This document shows positions 24,101 through 32,669 of a stretch of DNA of 40,977 nucleotides, in pieces. Positions within the stretch are counted from its first letter, which is position 1, and each line of letters begins with the position of its first letter. The DNA is from Lachnospiraceae bacterium. Lineage in GTDB: Bacteria; Bacillota; Clostridia; Lachnospirales; Lachnospiraceae. Position numbers and translations under genes: made by a program. The notes below the pieces were generated by a model. That model was not told the origin of the DNA and searched no databases. It was given only the letters and a program-made list of their open reading frames with translations. The stretch covers positions 1 through 40,977 of the forward strand of contig JAUNOF010000009.1 of assembly GCA_030537215.1 (NCBI GenBank), written 5' to 3'.

Positions 24101-25678
24101 CATGACATTTATTCCATCGAGGATCTGGCACAGCTGATTTATGACTTAAAGAATTCCAACACCGATGCCAGGATCTCCGTGAAGCTGGTTTCCGAAGCCG
24201 GAGTAGGTACGGTAGCGGCCGGTGTGGCAAAGGCCGGCGCCCAGGTGATTCTGATCTCCTCCTTTGACGGCGGAACAGGCGCTGCGCCCAGAAACTCCAT
24301 CTACAATGCAGGACTTCCATGGGAGCTGGGCATTGCAGAGGCGCACCAGACCTTGATCATGAACGGGCTTCGTGACAAGGTGATCCTGGAAACGGACGGA
24401 AAGCTGATGACCGGACGGGATGTGGCCATCGCCTGTATGCTGGGGGCCGAAGAGTTCGGATTTGCAACCGCTCCCCTGGTGACCTTGGGCTGTGTGATGA
24501 TGCGTGTCTGCAACCTGGATACCTGTCCGGTGGGCATTGCCACCCAGAATCCGGAGCTTCGCAAGCGCTTCCGGGGCAAGCCGGAGTATGTGATCAACTT
24601 TATGAAGTTTGTGGCAGAGGAATTGCGGGAATACATGGCAAAGCTTGGCGTCCGCACCGTGGATGAGCTGGTGGGGCGAACCGACTTGTTAAAGAAGAAG
24701 GAGAATATCTCCTACAGCCGTGCGGCCAAGGTAGATCTGACCAATATTTTAGGCAATCCATATGAGGGACAAAAGCTGGCAGGCTACTATGAGAAGCAGG
24801 CGTATGATTTTGAACTGGAGAAGACGGTGGATGAGCGGATTCTCATGAAAAAATTAAAGTCCGCCCTGTCCAGCAGACAGAAGAGAAGCATTTCCATCGA
24901 CGTGTCCAATGTGGACCGTACCCTGGGAACCATCTTCGGCTCTGAGATCACCAAGGCTCACCCGGAGGGGCTGCCGGAGGATACCTTTACCATCAGCTGC
25001 ACCGGCTCCGGCGGACAAAGCTTCGGCGCATTTATCCCCAAGGGCCTGACTTTGGAGCTGATCGGCGACTCCAACGACTACTTCGGCAAGGGCTTATCCG
25101 GCGGTAAGCTGATCGTTTATCCGCCTACCGGCGTAAAGTTTAAGGCAGAGGACAATATCATCATCGGCAATGTGGCACTTTACGGCGCTACCAGCGGTAA
25201 GGTCTTTATCAACGGCGTGGCAGGCGAGCGTTTCTGTGTGAGAAATTCCGGCGCAACTGCAGTTGTGGAGGGCGTAGGCGACCATGGCTGCGAGTATATG
25301 ACAGGCGGACGGGTAGTGATCTTAGGCCCTACCGGAAAGAACTTTGCAGCCGGCATGAGCGGCGGTATCGCTTACGTGCTGGATGAAAACCGGGATTTAT
25401 ACAAGCGTCTGAACAAGTCCTTGGTGTCCTTTGAAGAGGTGACCAATAAGTACGATGTCCAGGAGCTTAAGACTATGATCCAGGAGCATGTTACCTACAC
25501 CAACTCGGAAAAGGGAAAGAAGATATTAGATAACTTCGGGGAATACCTTCCTAAGTTTAAGAAGATCATGCCGCATGATTACCGGCGCATGATGAACACC
25601 ATCGTTCAGATGGAGGAAAAAGGCTTAAGCAGTGAACAGGCTCAGATCGAGGCATTCTATGCCAACATCAACCAGTAG
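21131..25678 (+). CDS. gltB: Glutamate synthase, large (alpha) subunit
   Basis: 1515 residues, full length for GltB, starting at the ATG 7 bases after AAGGA rather than the TTG 16 codons upstream. A short propeptide precedes Cys22 (HDNCGIGAVANIKG), the N-terminal nucleophile of the class II amidase after processing. The amidase domain extends to about residue 430, followed by the central domain and the FMN-binding synthase domain (ISPPPHHDIYSIEDLAQ, SSFDGGTGAAP). The 3Fe-4S cysteines 1121, 1127 and 1132 have spacings of six and five, as in characterised GltB. A C-terminal GXGXG beta-helix completes it. With GltD it makes two glutamates from glutamine and 2-oxoglutarate. Confidence 0.97.
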   Translation: MEAKQNPVTPGLYDPSFEHDNCGIGAVANIKGIKTHKTVDQALHIVENLEHRAGKDAEGKTGDGVGIMLQISHKFFKKVTKPLGIELGGEREYGVGMFFFPQDELARNQAKKMFEIIVKKEGLTFLGWREVPNHPDILGKRAVDVMPYIAQGFVQKPADMKKGLDFDRKLYVVRRVFEQSNEDSYVVSLSSRTIVYKGMFLVGELRLFFEDLQDSDYETAIALVHSRFSTNTNPSWMRAHPYRFIVHNGEINTIRGNVDRMKAREETMETAFFKNDMYKVLPIINQEGSDSAMLDNALEFMVMSGMELPKAVMITIPAPWEHDKSMPQDVKDFYRYYATMMEPWDGPASILFTDGDVMGAVLDRNGLRPSRYYITDDGYMILASEVGAIDIDQSHVIRKDRLRPGRMLLVDTVKGELVNDEDLKKKYASSQPYGEWLDSQIVELSDLPIPNKGVPEMDHDQRLRMQKTFGYTYEQFKTMILPMALNGAEAVSAMGADSPLAVLSKMHQPLFNYFKQLFAQVTNPPIDAIREEIVTSTTMYIGKEGNLLEDLPGNCHILNVSNPILTNTDLLKIKNMKKPGFKVEMISITYYKNTSLEKAIERLYLEVDRAHKDGANILVLSDRDIDENRVPIPSLLAVSALHQYLVRTKKRTSMAVILESGEPREVHHFATLLGYGASAVCPYLAHESIRYLIETKMLDKDYYAAVNDYNSAVLHGIVKIASKMGISTIQSYQGAQIFEAIGISKDVVDKYFTNTVSRVGGITLKDIENDVDALHSAAFDPLGLDVDLTLESVGSHKQRAGQETHLYNPETIHLLQEAARKGDYQIFKEYSHALYGDDQIRNLRSLIDFNFPEEGGIPIEQVESVDSIVKRFKTGAMSYGSISQEAHETLAIAMNKLHGKSNSGEGGESLERLTIGPDGLNKCSAIKQVASGRFGVTSRYLVSAKEIQIKMAQGAKPGEGGQLPGKKVYPWVAKTRHSTTGVGLISPPPHHDIYSIEDLAQLIYDLKNSNTDARISVKLVSEAGVGTVAAGVAKAGAQVILISSFDGGTGAAPRNSIYNAGLPWELGIAEAHQTLIMNGLRDKVILETDGKLMTGRDVAIACMLGAEEFGFATAPLVTLGCVMMRVCNLDTCPVGIATQNPELRKRFRGKPEYVINFMKFVAEELREYMAKLGVRTVDELVGRTDLLKKKENISYSRAAKVDLTNILGNPYEGQKLAGYYEKQAYDFELEKTVDERILMKKLKSALSSRQKRSISIDVSNVDRTLGTIFGSEITKAHPEGLPEDTFTISCTGSGGQSFGAFIPKGLTLELIGDSNDYFGKGLSGGKLIVYPPTGVKFKAEDNIIIGNVALYGATSGKVFINGVAGERFCVRNSGATAVVEGVGDHGCEYMTGGRVVILGPTGKNFAAGMSGGIAYVLDENRDLYKRLNKSLVSFEEVTNKYDVQELKTMIQEHVTYTNSEKGKKILDNFGEYLPKFKKIMPHDYRRMMNTIVQMEEKGLSSEQAQIEAFYANINQ

Positions 25679-25693
25679 GAAGGAGGACGAAAA

Positions 25694-27181
25694 ATGGGTA
25701 AGGCAACAGGATTTTTAGAGTATGAGCGGGAAAACAGCGCTGCAGTTGCGCCGAAGACCCGTATTAAGAATTATAATGAATTCCATCTTCCCCTTTGTGA
25801 GAAGGAACGGAGGAAGCAGGGAGCTCGCTGCATGGACTGCGGCGTCCCCTTCTGTCAGTCGGGCATGATGATCAAGGGCATGACCTCCGGCTGTCCCTTG
25901 AATAATCTGATTCCAGAGTGGAACGACCTGGTTTACACCGGAAACTGGCAGCAGGCATTTCGCCGTCTGAAGAAGACCAACAGCTTTCCGGAGTTTACCT
26001 CCCGGGTGTGTCCGGCTCCCTGCGAGGCGGCCTGCACCTGCGGCTTAAACGGCGATCCGGTGACCATCAAGGAAAATGAGTACGCCATCATAGAAAAGGC
26101 ATACGCCGAAGGGACTGCGGCGGCAAAGCCTCCCAAGCTGCGAACCGGAAAGAAGGTGGCAGTGATCGGTTCCGGTCCCTCCGGCCTGGCTGCAGCAGAC
26201 CAGTTAAACAAGAGAGGACACAGCGTAACGGTGTTTGAGCGCAGCGACCGGCCGGGCGGCCTTCTGATGTACGGGATCCCCAATATGAAGCTGGAAAAAT
26301 GGGTGATTGACCGGAAGATCAGTGTGATGAAGGAGGAAGGCGTGTCCTTTGTGACCAATGCAGATGTGGGCAAGAATTACAAGGTGAACAAGATCCTGCG
26401 GGAGTTTGACCGGGTGATCCTGGCCTGCGGCGCCTCCAATCCTAGAGATATCAATGCGCCTGGCAGAGATGCTTTGGGGATCTATTTTGCAGTGGATTAC
26501 TTAAAGGCCACCACCAAGAGCCTGCTGGATTCCAACCTGGAGGACGGCAATTACATCTCTGCAAAGGATAAGCATGTGGTAGTGATCGGCGGCGGCGATA
26601 CCGGAAATGACTGTGTGGGTACCTCCATCCGCCAGGGCTGCGCATCCGTGACCCAGCTTGAGATGATGCCAAAGCTTCCGGATAAGCGGACTGAGGACAA
26701 TACCTGGCCGGAGTGGCCCAGAGTCTGCAAAACCGATTACGGCCAGGAGGAGTCCATCGCCGTGTTCGGGCGGGACCCGAGAGTGTACCAGACTACGGTG
26801 AAGGAATTTGTGAAGGATGCAGAAGGAAAGGTGTGCAAGATCATTACCGTCCGTCTTGCGTTTGAGAAAGATCCGGAGACCGGGCGGAACGTGATGAAGC
26901 AGGTGGAAGGCAGCGAGAAGGAGATCCAGGCAGATCTGGTGCTGATTGCAGCCGGCTTTTTGGGAGCACAGCAGTATGTGGCGGACGCATTCGGTGTGGA
27001 GCTGAACGGAAGAACTAATGTTGCAACAGAAGCCGGAGGCTATCAAACCAATATCGATAAGGTATTTGTAACAGGAGATATGCACAGAGGTCAGTCCCTT
27101 GTAGTGTGGGCCATCCGGGAGGGCCGCGAGGTGGCAAAGGTGGTAGATTTTAGTCTGATGGGATATACCAATCTGGCATAA
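25694..27181 (+). CDS. gltD: Glutamate synthase, small (beta) subunit
   Basis: 495 residues, 15 bp downstream of gltB with AGGAGG seven bases before its ATG. The N-terminal cysteine-rich segment (RCMDCGVPFCQ, GCPLNNLIPEWN, CPAPCEAACTCG) binds the 4Fe-4S clusters. It is followed by the FAD-binding VIGSGPSGLAAADQL near 156-170 and the NADPH-binding VVIGGGDTGNDCVG near 293-306. It passes electrons from NAD(P)H to the large subunit. A strong terminator closes the operon. Confidence 0.97.
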   Translation: MGKATGFLEYERENSAAVAPKTRIKNYNEFHLPLCEKERRKQGARCMDCGVPFCQSGMMIKGMTSGCPLNNLIPEWNDLVYTGNWQQAFRRLKKTNSFPEFTSRVCPAPCEAACTCGLNGDPVTIKENEYAIIEKAYAEGTAAAKPPKLRTGKKVAVIGSGPSGLAAADQLNKRGHSVTVFERSDRPGGLLMYGIPNMKLEKWVIDRKISVMKEEGVSFVTNADVGKNYKVNKILREFDRVILACGASNPRDINAPGRDALGIYFAVDYLKATTKSLLDSNLEDGNYISAKDKHVVVIGGGDTGNDCVGTSIRQGCASVTQLEMMPKLPDKRTEDNTWPEWPRVCKTDYGQEESIAVFGRDPRVYQTTVKEFVKDAEGKVCKIITVRLAFEKDPETGRNVMKQVEGSEKEIQADLVLIAAGFLGAQQYVADAFGVELNGRTNVATEAGGYQTNIDKVFVTGDMHRGQSLVVWAIREGREVAKVVDFSLMGYTNLA

Positions 27182-27204
27182 GATCAGTAAATCTGCAAAA
27201 TGAT

Positions 27205-27253
27205 AAAAAGCTTCGAAGAATCAGGACGGAATCTTGAGTCTTCGAAGTTTTTT
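27205..27253 (+). terminator. Intrinsic terminator after gltD
   Basis: CTTCGAAGA (27211-27219) pairs with TCTTCGAAG (27239-27247), preceded by AAAAAG and followed by six T. Confidence 0.88.
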
Positions 27254-27266
27254 ATTATATGTTTTT

Positions 27267-27286
27267 TGTGGAACGTGATGGAAATT
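27267..27286 (+). promoter_or_regulatory. Candidate LacI operator 1
   Basis: TGTGGAACGTGATGGAAATT: two TGGAA units in direct orientation 10 bp apart, about 110 bp upstream of the predicted lacI start site. Confidence 0.5.
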
Positions 27287-27319
27287 CATCCTTATTTTTC
27301 AGTAAATATATGAAAAATA

Positions 27320-27339
27320 TGTGGAACAACATGGAAACT
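27320..27339 (+). promoter_or_regulatory. Candidate LacI operator 2
   Basis: TGTGGAACAACATGGAAACT: the same TGGAA direct repeat at 10-bp spacing, immediately upstream of the lacI -35. Confidence 0.55.
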
Positions 27340-27341
27340 CC

Positions 27342-27370
27342 TTGCCTTTTCAAAAAATGGCTGATAAAAT
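27342..27370 (+). promoter_or_regulatory. lacI promoter
   Basis: TTGCCT (27342-27347), a 17-bp spacer and TAAAAT (27365-27370). A further TGTGGAAC half-site (27380-27387) covers the predicted start. Confidence 0.65.
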
Positions 27371-27434
27371 AGTAACAACTGTGGAACGGAATACTGTATT
27401 TTAAAAGCATGTTTCACAGGCAGGAGGGACAGAA

Positions 27435-28409
27435 ATGGCAAGTATCAAAGAAGTGGCAAAGCTGGCAGGAGTAGGAGTAGGAACGGTTTCCAGAGCGCTG
27501 AATGGGACCGGATATGTAGCGGAGGACACCAAAGGAAGGATTCTGGCTGCTGCCAGAGAACTGGATTATAAGCCCAATGAGCTGGCCAGAAATCTGTTCC
27601 GAAATCGGACCGGAATTATCGGAATCGTGGTTCCGGATATGGAAAATCCTTTTTTCAGCAAGCTGCTGAAGCATATGGAAATTGAATTATATAAAAATGG
27701 ATACAAGGCGCTGATCTGCAATACCATCGAGATCAGCAACCGGGAGCAGGATTTTATCGATATGCTGAAGCAGAATGTGATGGATGGGATCATCACCGGC
27801 GCCCATTCTCTTCGGAATGACGCCTACCTGAACCTAAATAAGCCGGTGGTGGCCATGGACCGGGATCTTGGGCCTACCATTCCGCTGATTCATTCGGATC
27901 ATGCCAAAGGCGGAAGACTGGCGGCAGAGCTGCTTTTAGAGGCCGGCTGCAAAAATGTTCTCCAGTTCGGCGGCGATTTCCGGGTACAGACGCCCTCCAA
28001 TAACCGGCATACGGAATTTATCCGGGTGATGGAGGAAGCGGGCGTCACCGTCAGGACTGTGGAAATGGCGTGGAACATGGTGGAATATGACTATTACCGC
28101 CGGCTGATGATCCAGTATATGGATATTTACCGGAACGTGGACGGTGTGTTCACCACAGATGTGGGGGCGCTGTACTGCCTGAACATCGCAATGCAGCGGG
28201 GGATCCGGGTGCCGGAGGAGCTTCATATTGTAGGCTACGACGGTGTGGATATGACCAGGCTGTTTACTCCGGAATTGACCACCATCACCCAGGACATTCC
28301 GGCTCTGGCCAGATGCTGCGTGGATACCATGATGGATCTGCTGGATGGAAAGCCTGTGGAAATGGAACAGATATTGGATGTTTCCATACAAAGAGGGGGG
28401 ACTGTATAA
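27435..28409 (+). CDS. LacI-family transcriptional regulator of the GH32/ABC locus
   Basis: 324 residues. The N-terminal LacI helix-turn-helix (IKEVAKLAGVGVGTVSRALNG) and hinge helix are followed by a periplasmic-binding-protein-like effector domain beginning GIIGIVVPDMENPFFSKLL. The conserved C-terminal elements VGYDGVDMTRLFTPELTTI are present. Its position directly upstream of the GH32-ABC genes, and shared TGTGGAAC motifs around its own and the GH32 promoter, make it the likely sugar-responsive repressor of both (inference). GGAGG lies nine bases before the ATG. A terminator separates it from the GH32 gene. Confidence 0.92.
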   Translation: MASIKEVAKLAGVGVGTVSRALNGTGYVAEDTKGRILAAARELDYKPNELARNLFRNRTGIIGIVVPDMENPFFSKLLKHMEIELYKNGYKALICNTIEISNREQDFIDMLKQNVMDGIITGAHSLRNDAYLNLNKPVVAMDRDLGPTIPLIHSDHAKGGRLAAELLLEAGCKNVLQFGGDFRVQTPSNNRHTEFIRVMEEAGVTVRTVEMAWNMVEYDYYRRLMIQYMDIYRNVDGVFTTDVGALYCLNIAMQRGIRVPEELHIVGYDGVDMTRLFTPELTTITQDIPALARCCVDTMMDLLDGKPVEMEQILDVSIQRGGTV

Positions 28410-28410
28410 A

Positions 28411-28430
28411 ATGTTCCAATGCGTTCCACA
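28411..28430 (-). promoter_or_regulatory. Candidate LacI operator 4
   Basis: On the minus strand TGTGGAACGCATTGGAACAT, again TGGAA repeated at 10 bp, starting just after the lacI stop codon. Confidence 0.5.
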
Positions 28431-28484
28431 TTGAAAAACAACGGAAATCAGGGAGAAAGAAGAAAATACTGGGAAAATATATAG

Positions 28485-28534
28485 AAATAGTGCACAATTT
28501 CGGTGATTGAAAACTGGCATTGTGTACTATTTTT
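28485..28534 (+). terminator. Intrinsic terminator between lacI and the GH32 gene
   Basis: AAATAGTGCACAAT (28485-28498) pairs with ATTGTGTACTATTT (28519-28532), 14 bp with one G-T, then TT. It insulates the GH32 operon from lacI transcription. Confidence 0.8.
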
Positions 28535-28554
28535 GCATTTTTAAAAAAGATATA

Positions 28555-28583
28555 TTGACAGATTGTGCAAATGGTACTATATT
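28555..28583 (+). promoter_or_regulatory. Promoter of the GH32-ABC operon
   Basis: TTGACA (28555-28560), a 17-bp spacer and TATATT (28578-28583); start near 28590. Confidence 0.88.
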
Positions 28584-28588
28584 ATAGA

Positions 28589-28606
28589 CATGGAACGGGT
28601 TCCACA
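28589..28606 (-). promoter_or_regulatory. LacI-type operator on the GH32 transcription start
   Basis: TGGAACGGGTTCCA (28591-28604) is an inverted repeat with a two-base centre; the minus strand reads TGTGGAAC at one end, as in the lacI-proximal sites. It lies at the predicted +1, a classic repressor position. Confidence 0.7.
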
Positions 28607-28675
28607 AAGCGAAAAAGTAAATCGGAAACCGCTGGTGGAACAAAAAAGAAAAATCAGGAAAGGAGATTTGTGAAA

Positions 28676-30331
28676 ATGTGTGAATTCCGAAACGATCACT
28701 ATCAAGAAATTCACATATTTGCTCAAAGGGATGGAGAAGAGGAAGGCTGGCTCTGTCTGCATGGACCGGAAGGATACCGGCAGGAAATCCATATGGGAGA
28801 GGACCTCTACCGCTTGCTGCGGTTCCCGCTTCCAGGCGAGGGAAGCTATCGTCTGGAAAGCAGAGGAGTACAGATCCCGCAGATGTATCTGACCGAGTGC
28901 GAGGATCTTCTGGAACGAGGAATCCGGTTCCTTCATCCGGAAACCGGACAGAAGCTGAATCTGGCAGACTGGTATGACACTCCATGGAGGGAGCAGTACC
29001 ATTTCGGCCCTATTGTCAACTGGATTAATGATCCAAATGGACTATGCTGGTACAAAGGCTGCTATCACCTGTTCTTCCAGGCCAATCCCTTCGGGCAGAT
29101 ATGGAACGATATGTATTGGGGACACGCAGTCAGCAAGGATCTGGTTCACTGGACCCATATGCCTTACGCTTTGGAGCCCCAGCCGGTTCTATGGAGGGAT
29201 CCTCAGAAAAAGGGAGGAGCCTTTTCCGGATGCGCAGTGGCGGAGAAGGATCAGATCCATCTGTATCTGACCCGCCATGACGGCCCTCAGGAAGACTGCG
29301 GCGACACATTGGAATGGCAGACGGAAGCGTTCTGTGCAGATGGGATCCATATTACCAATGAGACGGATCTGATCCGGGAAAAGCCGGAAGGAGCATCCTT
29401 TGATTTCCGTGACCCGAAGGTAGTGGAAGTAGATGGAACCTGGTATCTGGTTTTAGGCGGCTGCCTGGATGGGATTCCAGCGATCCTGCTCTATGAAAAG
29501 CAGGAGGATGGCTCCTGGCAGTATCAAGGTCCTTTGTTAGAAGAGCATCATCCAGGGATCCGCACCTTTGAGTGTCCGGACTTTTTCCCATTAGATGGGA
29601 AATGCGCTGCCATCGGCGCCTGGATGTGCTATCGAGATGAATACAGCCGTTATCAGATGACCCGGTGCTACATAGGAAATTTCGATGGAAAAAAGCTTCA
29701 GGTAAATGCCCAGCAGTGGATGGATTTCGGCAGCAATTTCTACGCGGCCCAGACCTTTGAGCATGATGGCAGAAGAATTGCCATCGGCTGGGTCAACGAT
29801 CAGTACCAGGAGCACTGGAACCGGAAGAATGGCGCCAACGGAAGCTTTGCTCTTCCAAGAGAGCTTTCCATTCAAAAGAACCGTCTTTTCATGAAACCGG
29901 CAGAGGAGTGCTATCAGCTTCTGGGAGAGCAGATCTTCCGGGCGGAGAATACAGGGAAGATTCCTTACACCAGAATACGGGGGAACAGCTTTTACAGTAA
30001 GGTGCTTCTGGCGGGAGACGGAGATTTCCGCATCCTTCTGGCGAAGGACGGTGAGGACAGCTTATCTCTGGTAAGAAGGGACGGAATTACCAGTATTGTA
30101 TCAACGAAAGAGGAGATCCGTCAGGTTCAGTTCCCTTCCGATGTGAAGGCAGTGAGGGAGATTGAGATCTTTATGGACCGGAGAATGGCGGAGGTCTTTT
30201 TAAACAGGGGAGAAGGCGCCGGAACCAAGCTGTTTTATCAAAACGGCCTGGGCGGCTGTCTGGAAGCAGAATTTGCAGATGGAGATCTGATTGAACTGGA
30301 AGTGCAGGAAGTCAAGTCTATCTGGAAATAA
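28676..30331 (+). CDS. Glycoside hydrolase family 32, intracellular beta-fructosidase
   Basis: 551 residues from the ATG at 28676, 10 bases after AGGAG. The five-blade propeller has all catalytic signatures: nucleophile Asp119 in WINDPNG, transition-state Asp246 in FRDP, acid/base Glu299 in ECPD. The first 110 residues form an extra N-terminal domain not needed for the GH32 core, and a C-terminal beta-sandwich follows (about 420-551, with VEIFMDRRMAEVFLNRGEG-like elements). No signal peptide, so it acts on imported substrate. It opens an operon with a CUT1 ABC importer, favouring short fructo-oligosaccharides or sucrose rather than PTS-imported sucrose-6-phosphate (inference). Confidence 0.92.
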   Translation: MCEFRNDHYQEIHIFAQRDGEEEGWLCLHGPEGYRQEIHMGEDLYRLLRFPLPGEGSYRLESRGVQIPQMYLTECEDLLERGIRFLHPETGQKLNLADWYDTPWREQYHFGPIVNWINDPNGLCWYKGCYHLFFQANPFGQIWNDMYWGHAVSKDLVHWTHMPYALEPQPVLWRDPQKKGGAFSGCAVAEKDQIHLYLTRHDGPQEDCGDTLEWQTEAFCADGIHITNETDLIREKPEGASFDFRDPKVVEVDGTWYLVLGGCLDGIPAILLYEKQEDGSWQYQGPLLEEHHPGIRTFECPDFFPLDGKCAAIGAWMCYRDEYSRYQMTRCYIGNFDGKKLQVNAQQWMDFGSNFYAAQTFEHDGRRIAIGWVNDQYQEHWNRKNGANGSFALPRELSIQKNRLFMKPAEECYQLLGEQIFRAENTGKIPYTRIRGNSFYSKVLLAGDGDFRILLAKDGEDSLSLVRRDGITSIVSTKEEIRQVQFPSDVKAVREIEIFMDRRMAEVFLNRGEGAGTKLFYQNGLGGCLEAEFADGDLIELEVQEVKSIWK

Positions 30332-30420
30332 AAAATTCTGAAGATAAGCGAAAAAATCGTGTTGAAAACGTGATGAAATGTAAAAAAATGTGCGCAGCAC
30401 AAAGAATGGAGGATATTATG

Positions 30421-31725
30421 ATGAGAAAGAGTACATTAAGTGTAGTATTGGCGGCATCTCTGGCAGCAACAGCATTGGCAGGCTGCGGCGGCGGTTCCAA
30501 GTCTTCTTCCGGCAGCGGCCAGACTACCAGCGACGGCGCAAAGGTGGTTACCATCTGGAGCCCCACCGATGAGCCGGCCATCGAGGAGTGGTGGGTCGAG
30601 AAGATCAATGCATTCAACGAAGCACATAAGGGCGAGATCGAGTTAAAAAGAGAGGCCATTGTAAGAGCAGATTCTTACGCATACGAGGATAAGATCAATG
30701 CAGCCGTGACCTCCAATGACCTTCCGGACATTCTTTATGTAGATGGCCCCAACATCTCCAACTATGCAGCAGACGGCATTATCGTTCCCATTGATGACTA
30801 CTTCACTGAGGAAGATTTAAATGACTTTGTAGATTCCATCAAGGTTCAGGGAACCTATGACGGAAAGCTGTACGCTCTGGGCGCAACCGAGTCCTCCGTG
30901 GCGCTGTTTTATAATAAGGATATGACGGAAGCAGCAGGCATCACCATGCCAGATAAGCTGGAGGATGCGCTGACTTGGTCCGAATTTGAGGAGATCGCAG
31001 CAAAGCTGACCACCGGCGATGTAGTGGGAACCAATATCATTATGGATAAGGGCGAGGGTCTTCCATACGTTTTAGAGCAGTTCTGGATCTCCAACGGCAC
31101 AGACTTTGTAAGTGCGGACGGTTCTACCGCAGATGGGTATGTAAACAGCGAAAAGGGTATTGAGGCAGCCAACTTCTTAAACGGCCTGATCCAGAAGGGC
31201 TATGCAAATGTTTCTCCCATTCAGCAGGAGTTCCACAATGGAAAGTGCGCCACCATGCTGGGCGGCTCCTGGGAAGTTGCAACTCTGGAAACCCAGTTCC
31301 CAGATGTAAACTGGGGCGTAACTTACTTCCCGGTAGCAGACAACGGCGGAATCCCAACCTCCCCAACCGGTGACTGGGCAGCCTGCATCACCAGAAACGC
31401 TGACGTAGAAGCAGCCGGTACCGTAATTGCTTATTTAATGAATGAGGAAAATGTTACTACCTATGCACAGGCGATTGCAAAGCTTCCAACCAGAGCTTCC
31501 AGCTATGATACCTTAACCGAGTACGATGAGTATCCACGTTCCGTATTTAAAGAGCAGTCCTTAAATACCGGTCATCCAAGACCAAGAACTCCTGGTTATA
31601 CCGTATTATCTCCTGGCTTCTCTGAGGCTATGATGAATATCTTTACCGGAGCGGATGTAAAGGAATCATTAGATCAGTTAGCAGAAGACACCGATTCCAA
31701 TTACCAGAAGAACTATGCAAAGTAA
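30421..31725 (+). CDS. Carbohydrate ABC transporter, substrate-binding lipoprotein
   Basis: About 434 residues. A lipoprotein signal (MRKSTLSVVLAASLAATALAGC) has the lipobox LAGC, then a glycine/serine-rich linker and a family 1 solute-binding fold (VVTIWSPTDEPAIEEWWVEKINAF; DIDD-type LPDILYVDGPNI; late GDWAACITRNA and KLPTRASSY). It captures the oligosaccharide outside the cell. Start: GGAGG lies 5 or 8 bases before the tandem ATGs at 30418 and 30421. It lies 89 bp after the GH32 gene with no terminator between, so the two are co-transcribed. Confidence 0.92.
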   Translation: MRKSTLSVVLAASLAATALAGCGGGSKSSSGSGQTTSDGAKVVTIWSPTDEPAIEEWWVEKINAFNEAHKGEIELKREAIVRADSYAYEDKINAAVTSNDLPDILYVDGPNISNYAADGIIVPIDDYFTEEDLNDFVDSIKVQGTYDGKLYALGATESSVALFYNKDMTEAAGITMPDKLEDALTWSEFEEIAAKLTTGDVVGTNIIMDKGEGLPYVLEQFWISNGTDFVSADGSTADGYVNSEKGIEAANFLNGLIQKGYANVSPIQQEFHNGKCATMLGGSWEVATLETQFPDVNWGVTYFPVADNGGIPTSPTGDWAACITRNADVEAAGTVIAYLMNEENVTTYAQAIAKLPTRASSYDTLTEYDEYPRSVFKEQSLNTGHPRPRTPGYTVLSPGFSEAMMNIFTGADVKESLDQLAEDTDSNYQKNYAK

Positions 31726-31769
31726 GAAATAATAGGTGAAGTATGTTTTCATTCGAGAGGAGGGGCTCC

Positions 31770-32657
31770 ATGAAGAAAGCTGTCGTTAAAAAATATCATG
31801 AGAAACGGGCAGCCCTGCTGTTTGTCCTGCCGGCAGTCATCCTGCTGTTTGCATTCTTGATTCTGCCGGCATTTTCTACCATCCGTTACGCATTTACCGA
31901 TTACAATATTCTGAGACCTGACGACATCACCTTCTGCGGTATCCAAAACTTTGTAGATCTGTTTCAGGATAAGGATTTTAAAAAGTCACTGCTTAACACC
32001 ATTTACTTTACCATCATCGTAGTGCCGTTCCAGTGTGCGCTGGCATTAGCGCTGGCGCTGCTGATTTCTCCAAGGAAAAAGGGCGTATCCATCTTCCGTG
32101 CCGCTTACTTCAGCCCAAACGTTACTTCCATGGTAGTAGTAGCCATCCTTTGGAGCGTGCTGTACAATCCGAACCCAAGCACCGGTCTGTTAAATGCATT
32201 CCTGACCAAGCTGGGATTCCCGGCCTGCGGCTTCCTGACTGACCCGAAAACAGCCATGAATTCCATTATCTTCATGTCTGCATGGCAGGCAGCCGGATAC
32301 CAGATGATGATCTTCCTTGCCGGACTTCAGGGAATTCCAGGGGATCAGTACGAGGCGGCATCCATTGACGGCGCCAATAAGTTCCAGCAGTTCCGCTATA
32401 TCACCATTCCGGGACTGAAAAACGTGATCAAGTACGTAGTTATGATCACCATGATCCAGGCTATGAAGCTGTTCACCCAGCCGTACGTTATGACTCAGGG
32501 CGGACCGCAGAACTCTACCAGAACACTGGTTTACTACATCTACGAGCAGGGCTTCCAGAGCCGTAACTTCGGCTATGCCTGCAGCGTGGCAACGGTATTC
32601 TTTATCATTGTTATCACCATGTCGCTGATGTTAAAGCGCGTGATCAAGGCAGATTAG
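31770..32657 (+). CDS. Carbohydrate ABC transporter permease 1 (MalF/UgpA type)
   Basis: 295 residues, six membrane segments, with the CUT1 cytoplasmic EAA loop YEAASIDGANKFQQFRYITIP near residue 195. The start is the ATG at 31770 after AGGAGGGGCTCC rather than an ATG nine codons upstream. It pairs with the second permease to form the translocation channel. Confidence 0.92.
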   Translation: MKKAVVKKYHEKRAALLFVLPAVILLFAFLILPAFSTIRYAFTDYNILRPDDITFCGIQNFVDLFQDKDFKKSLLNTIYFTIIVVPFQCALALALALLISPRKKGVSIFRAAYFSPNVTSMVVVAILWSVLYNPNPSTGLLNAFLTKLGFPACGFLTDPKTAMNSIIFMSAWQAAGYQMMIFLAGLQGIPGDQYEAASIDGANKFQQFRYITIPGLKNVIKYVVMITMIQAMKLFTQPYVMTQGGPQNSTRTLVYYIYEQGFQSRNFGYACSVATVFFIIVITMSLMLKRVIKAD

Positions 32658-32669
32658 GAGGGGACGAAA

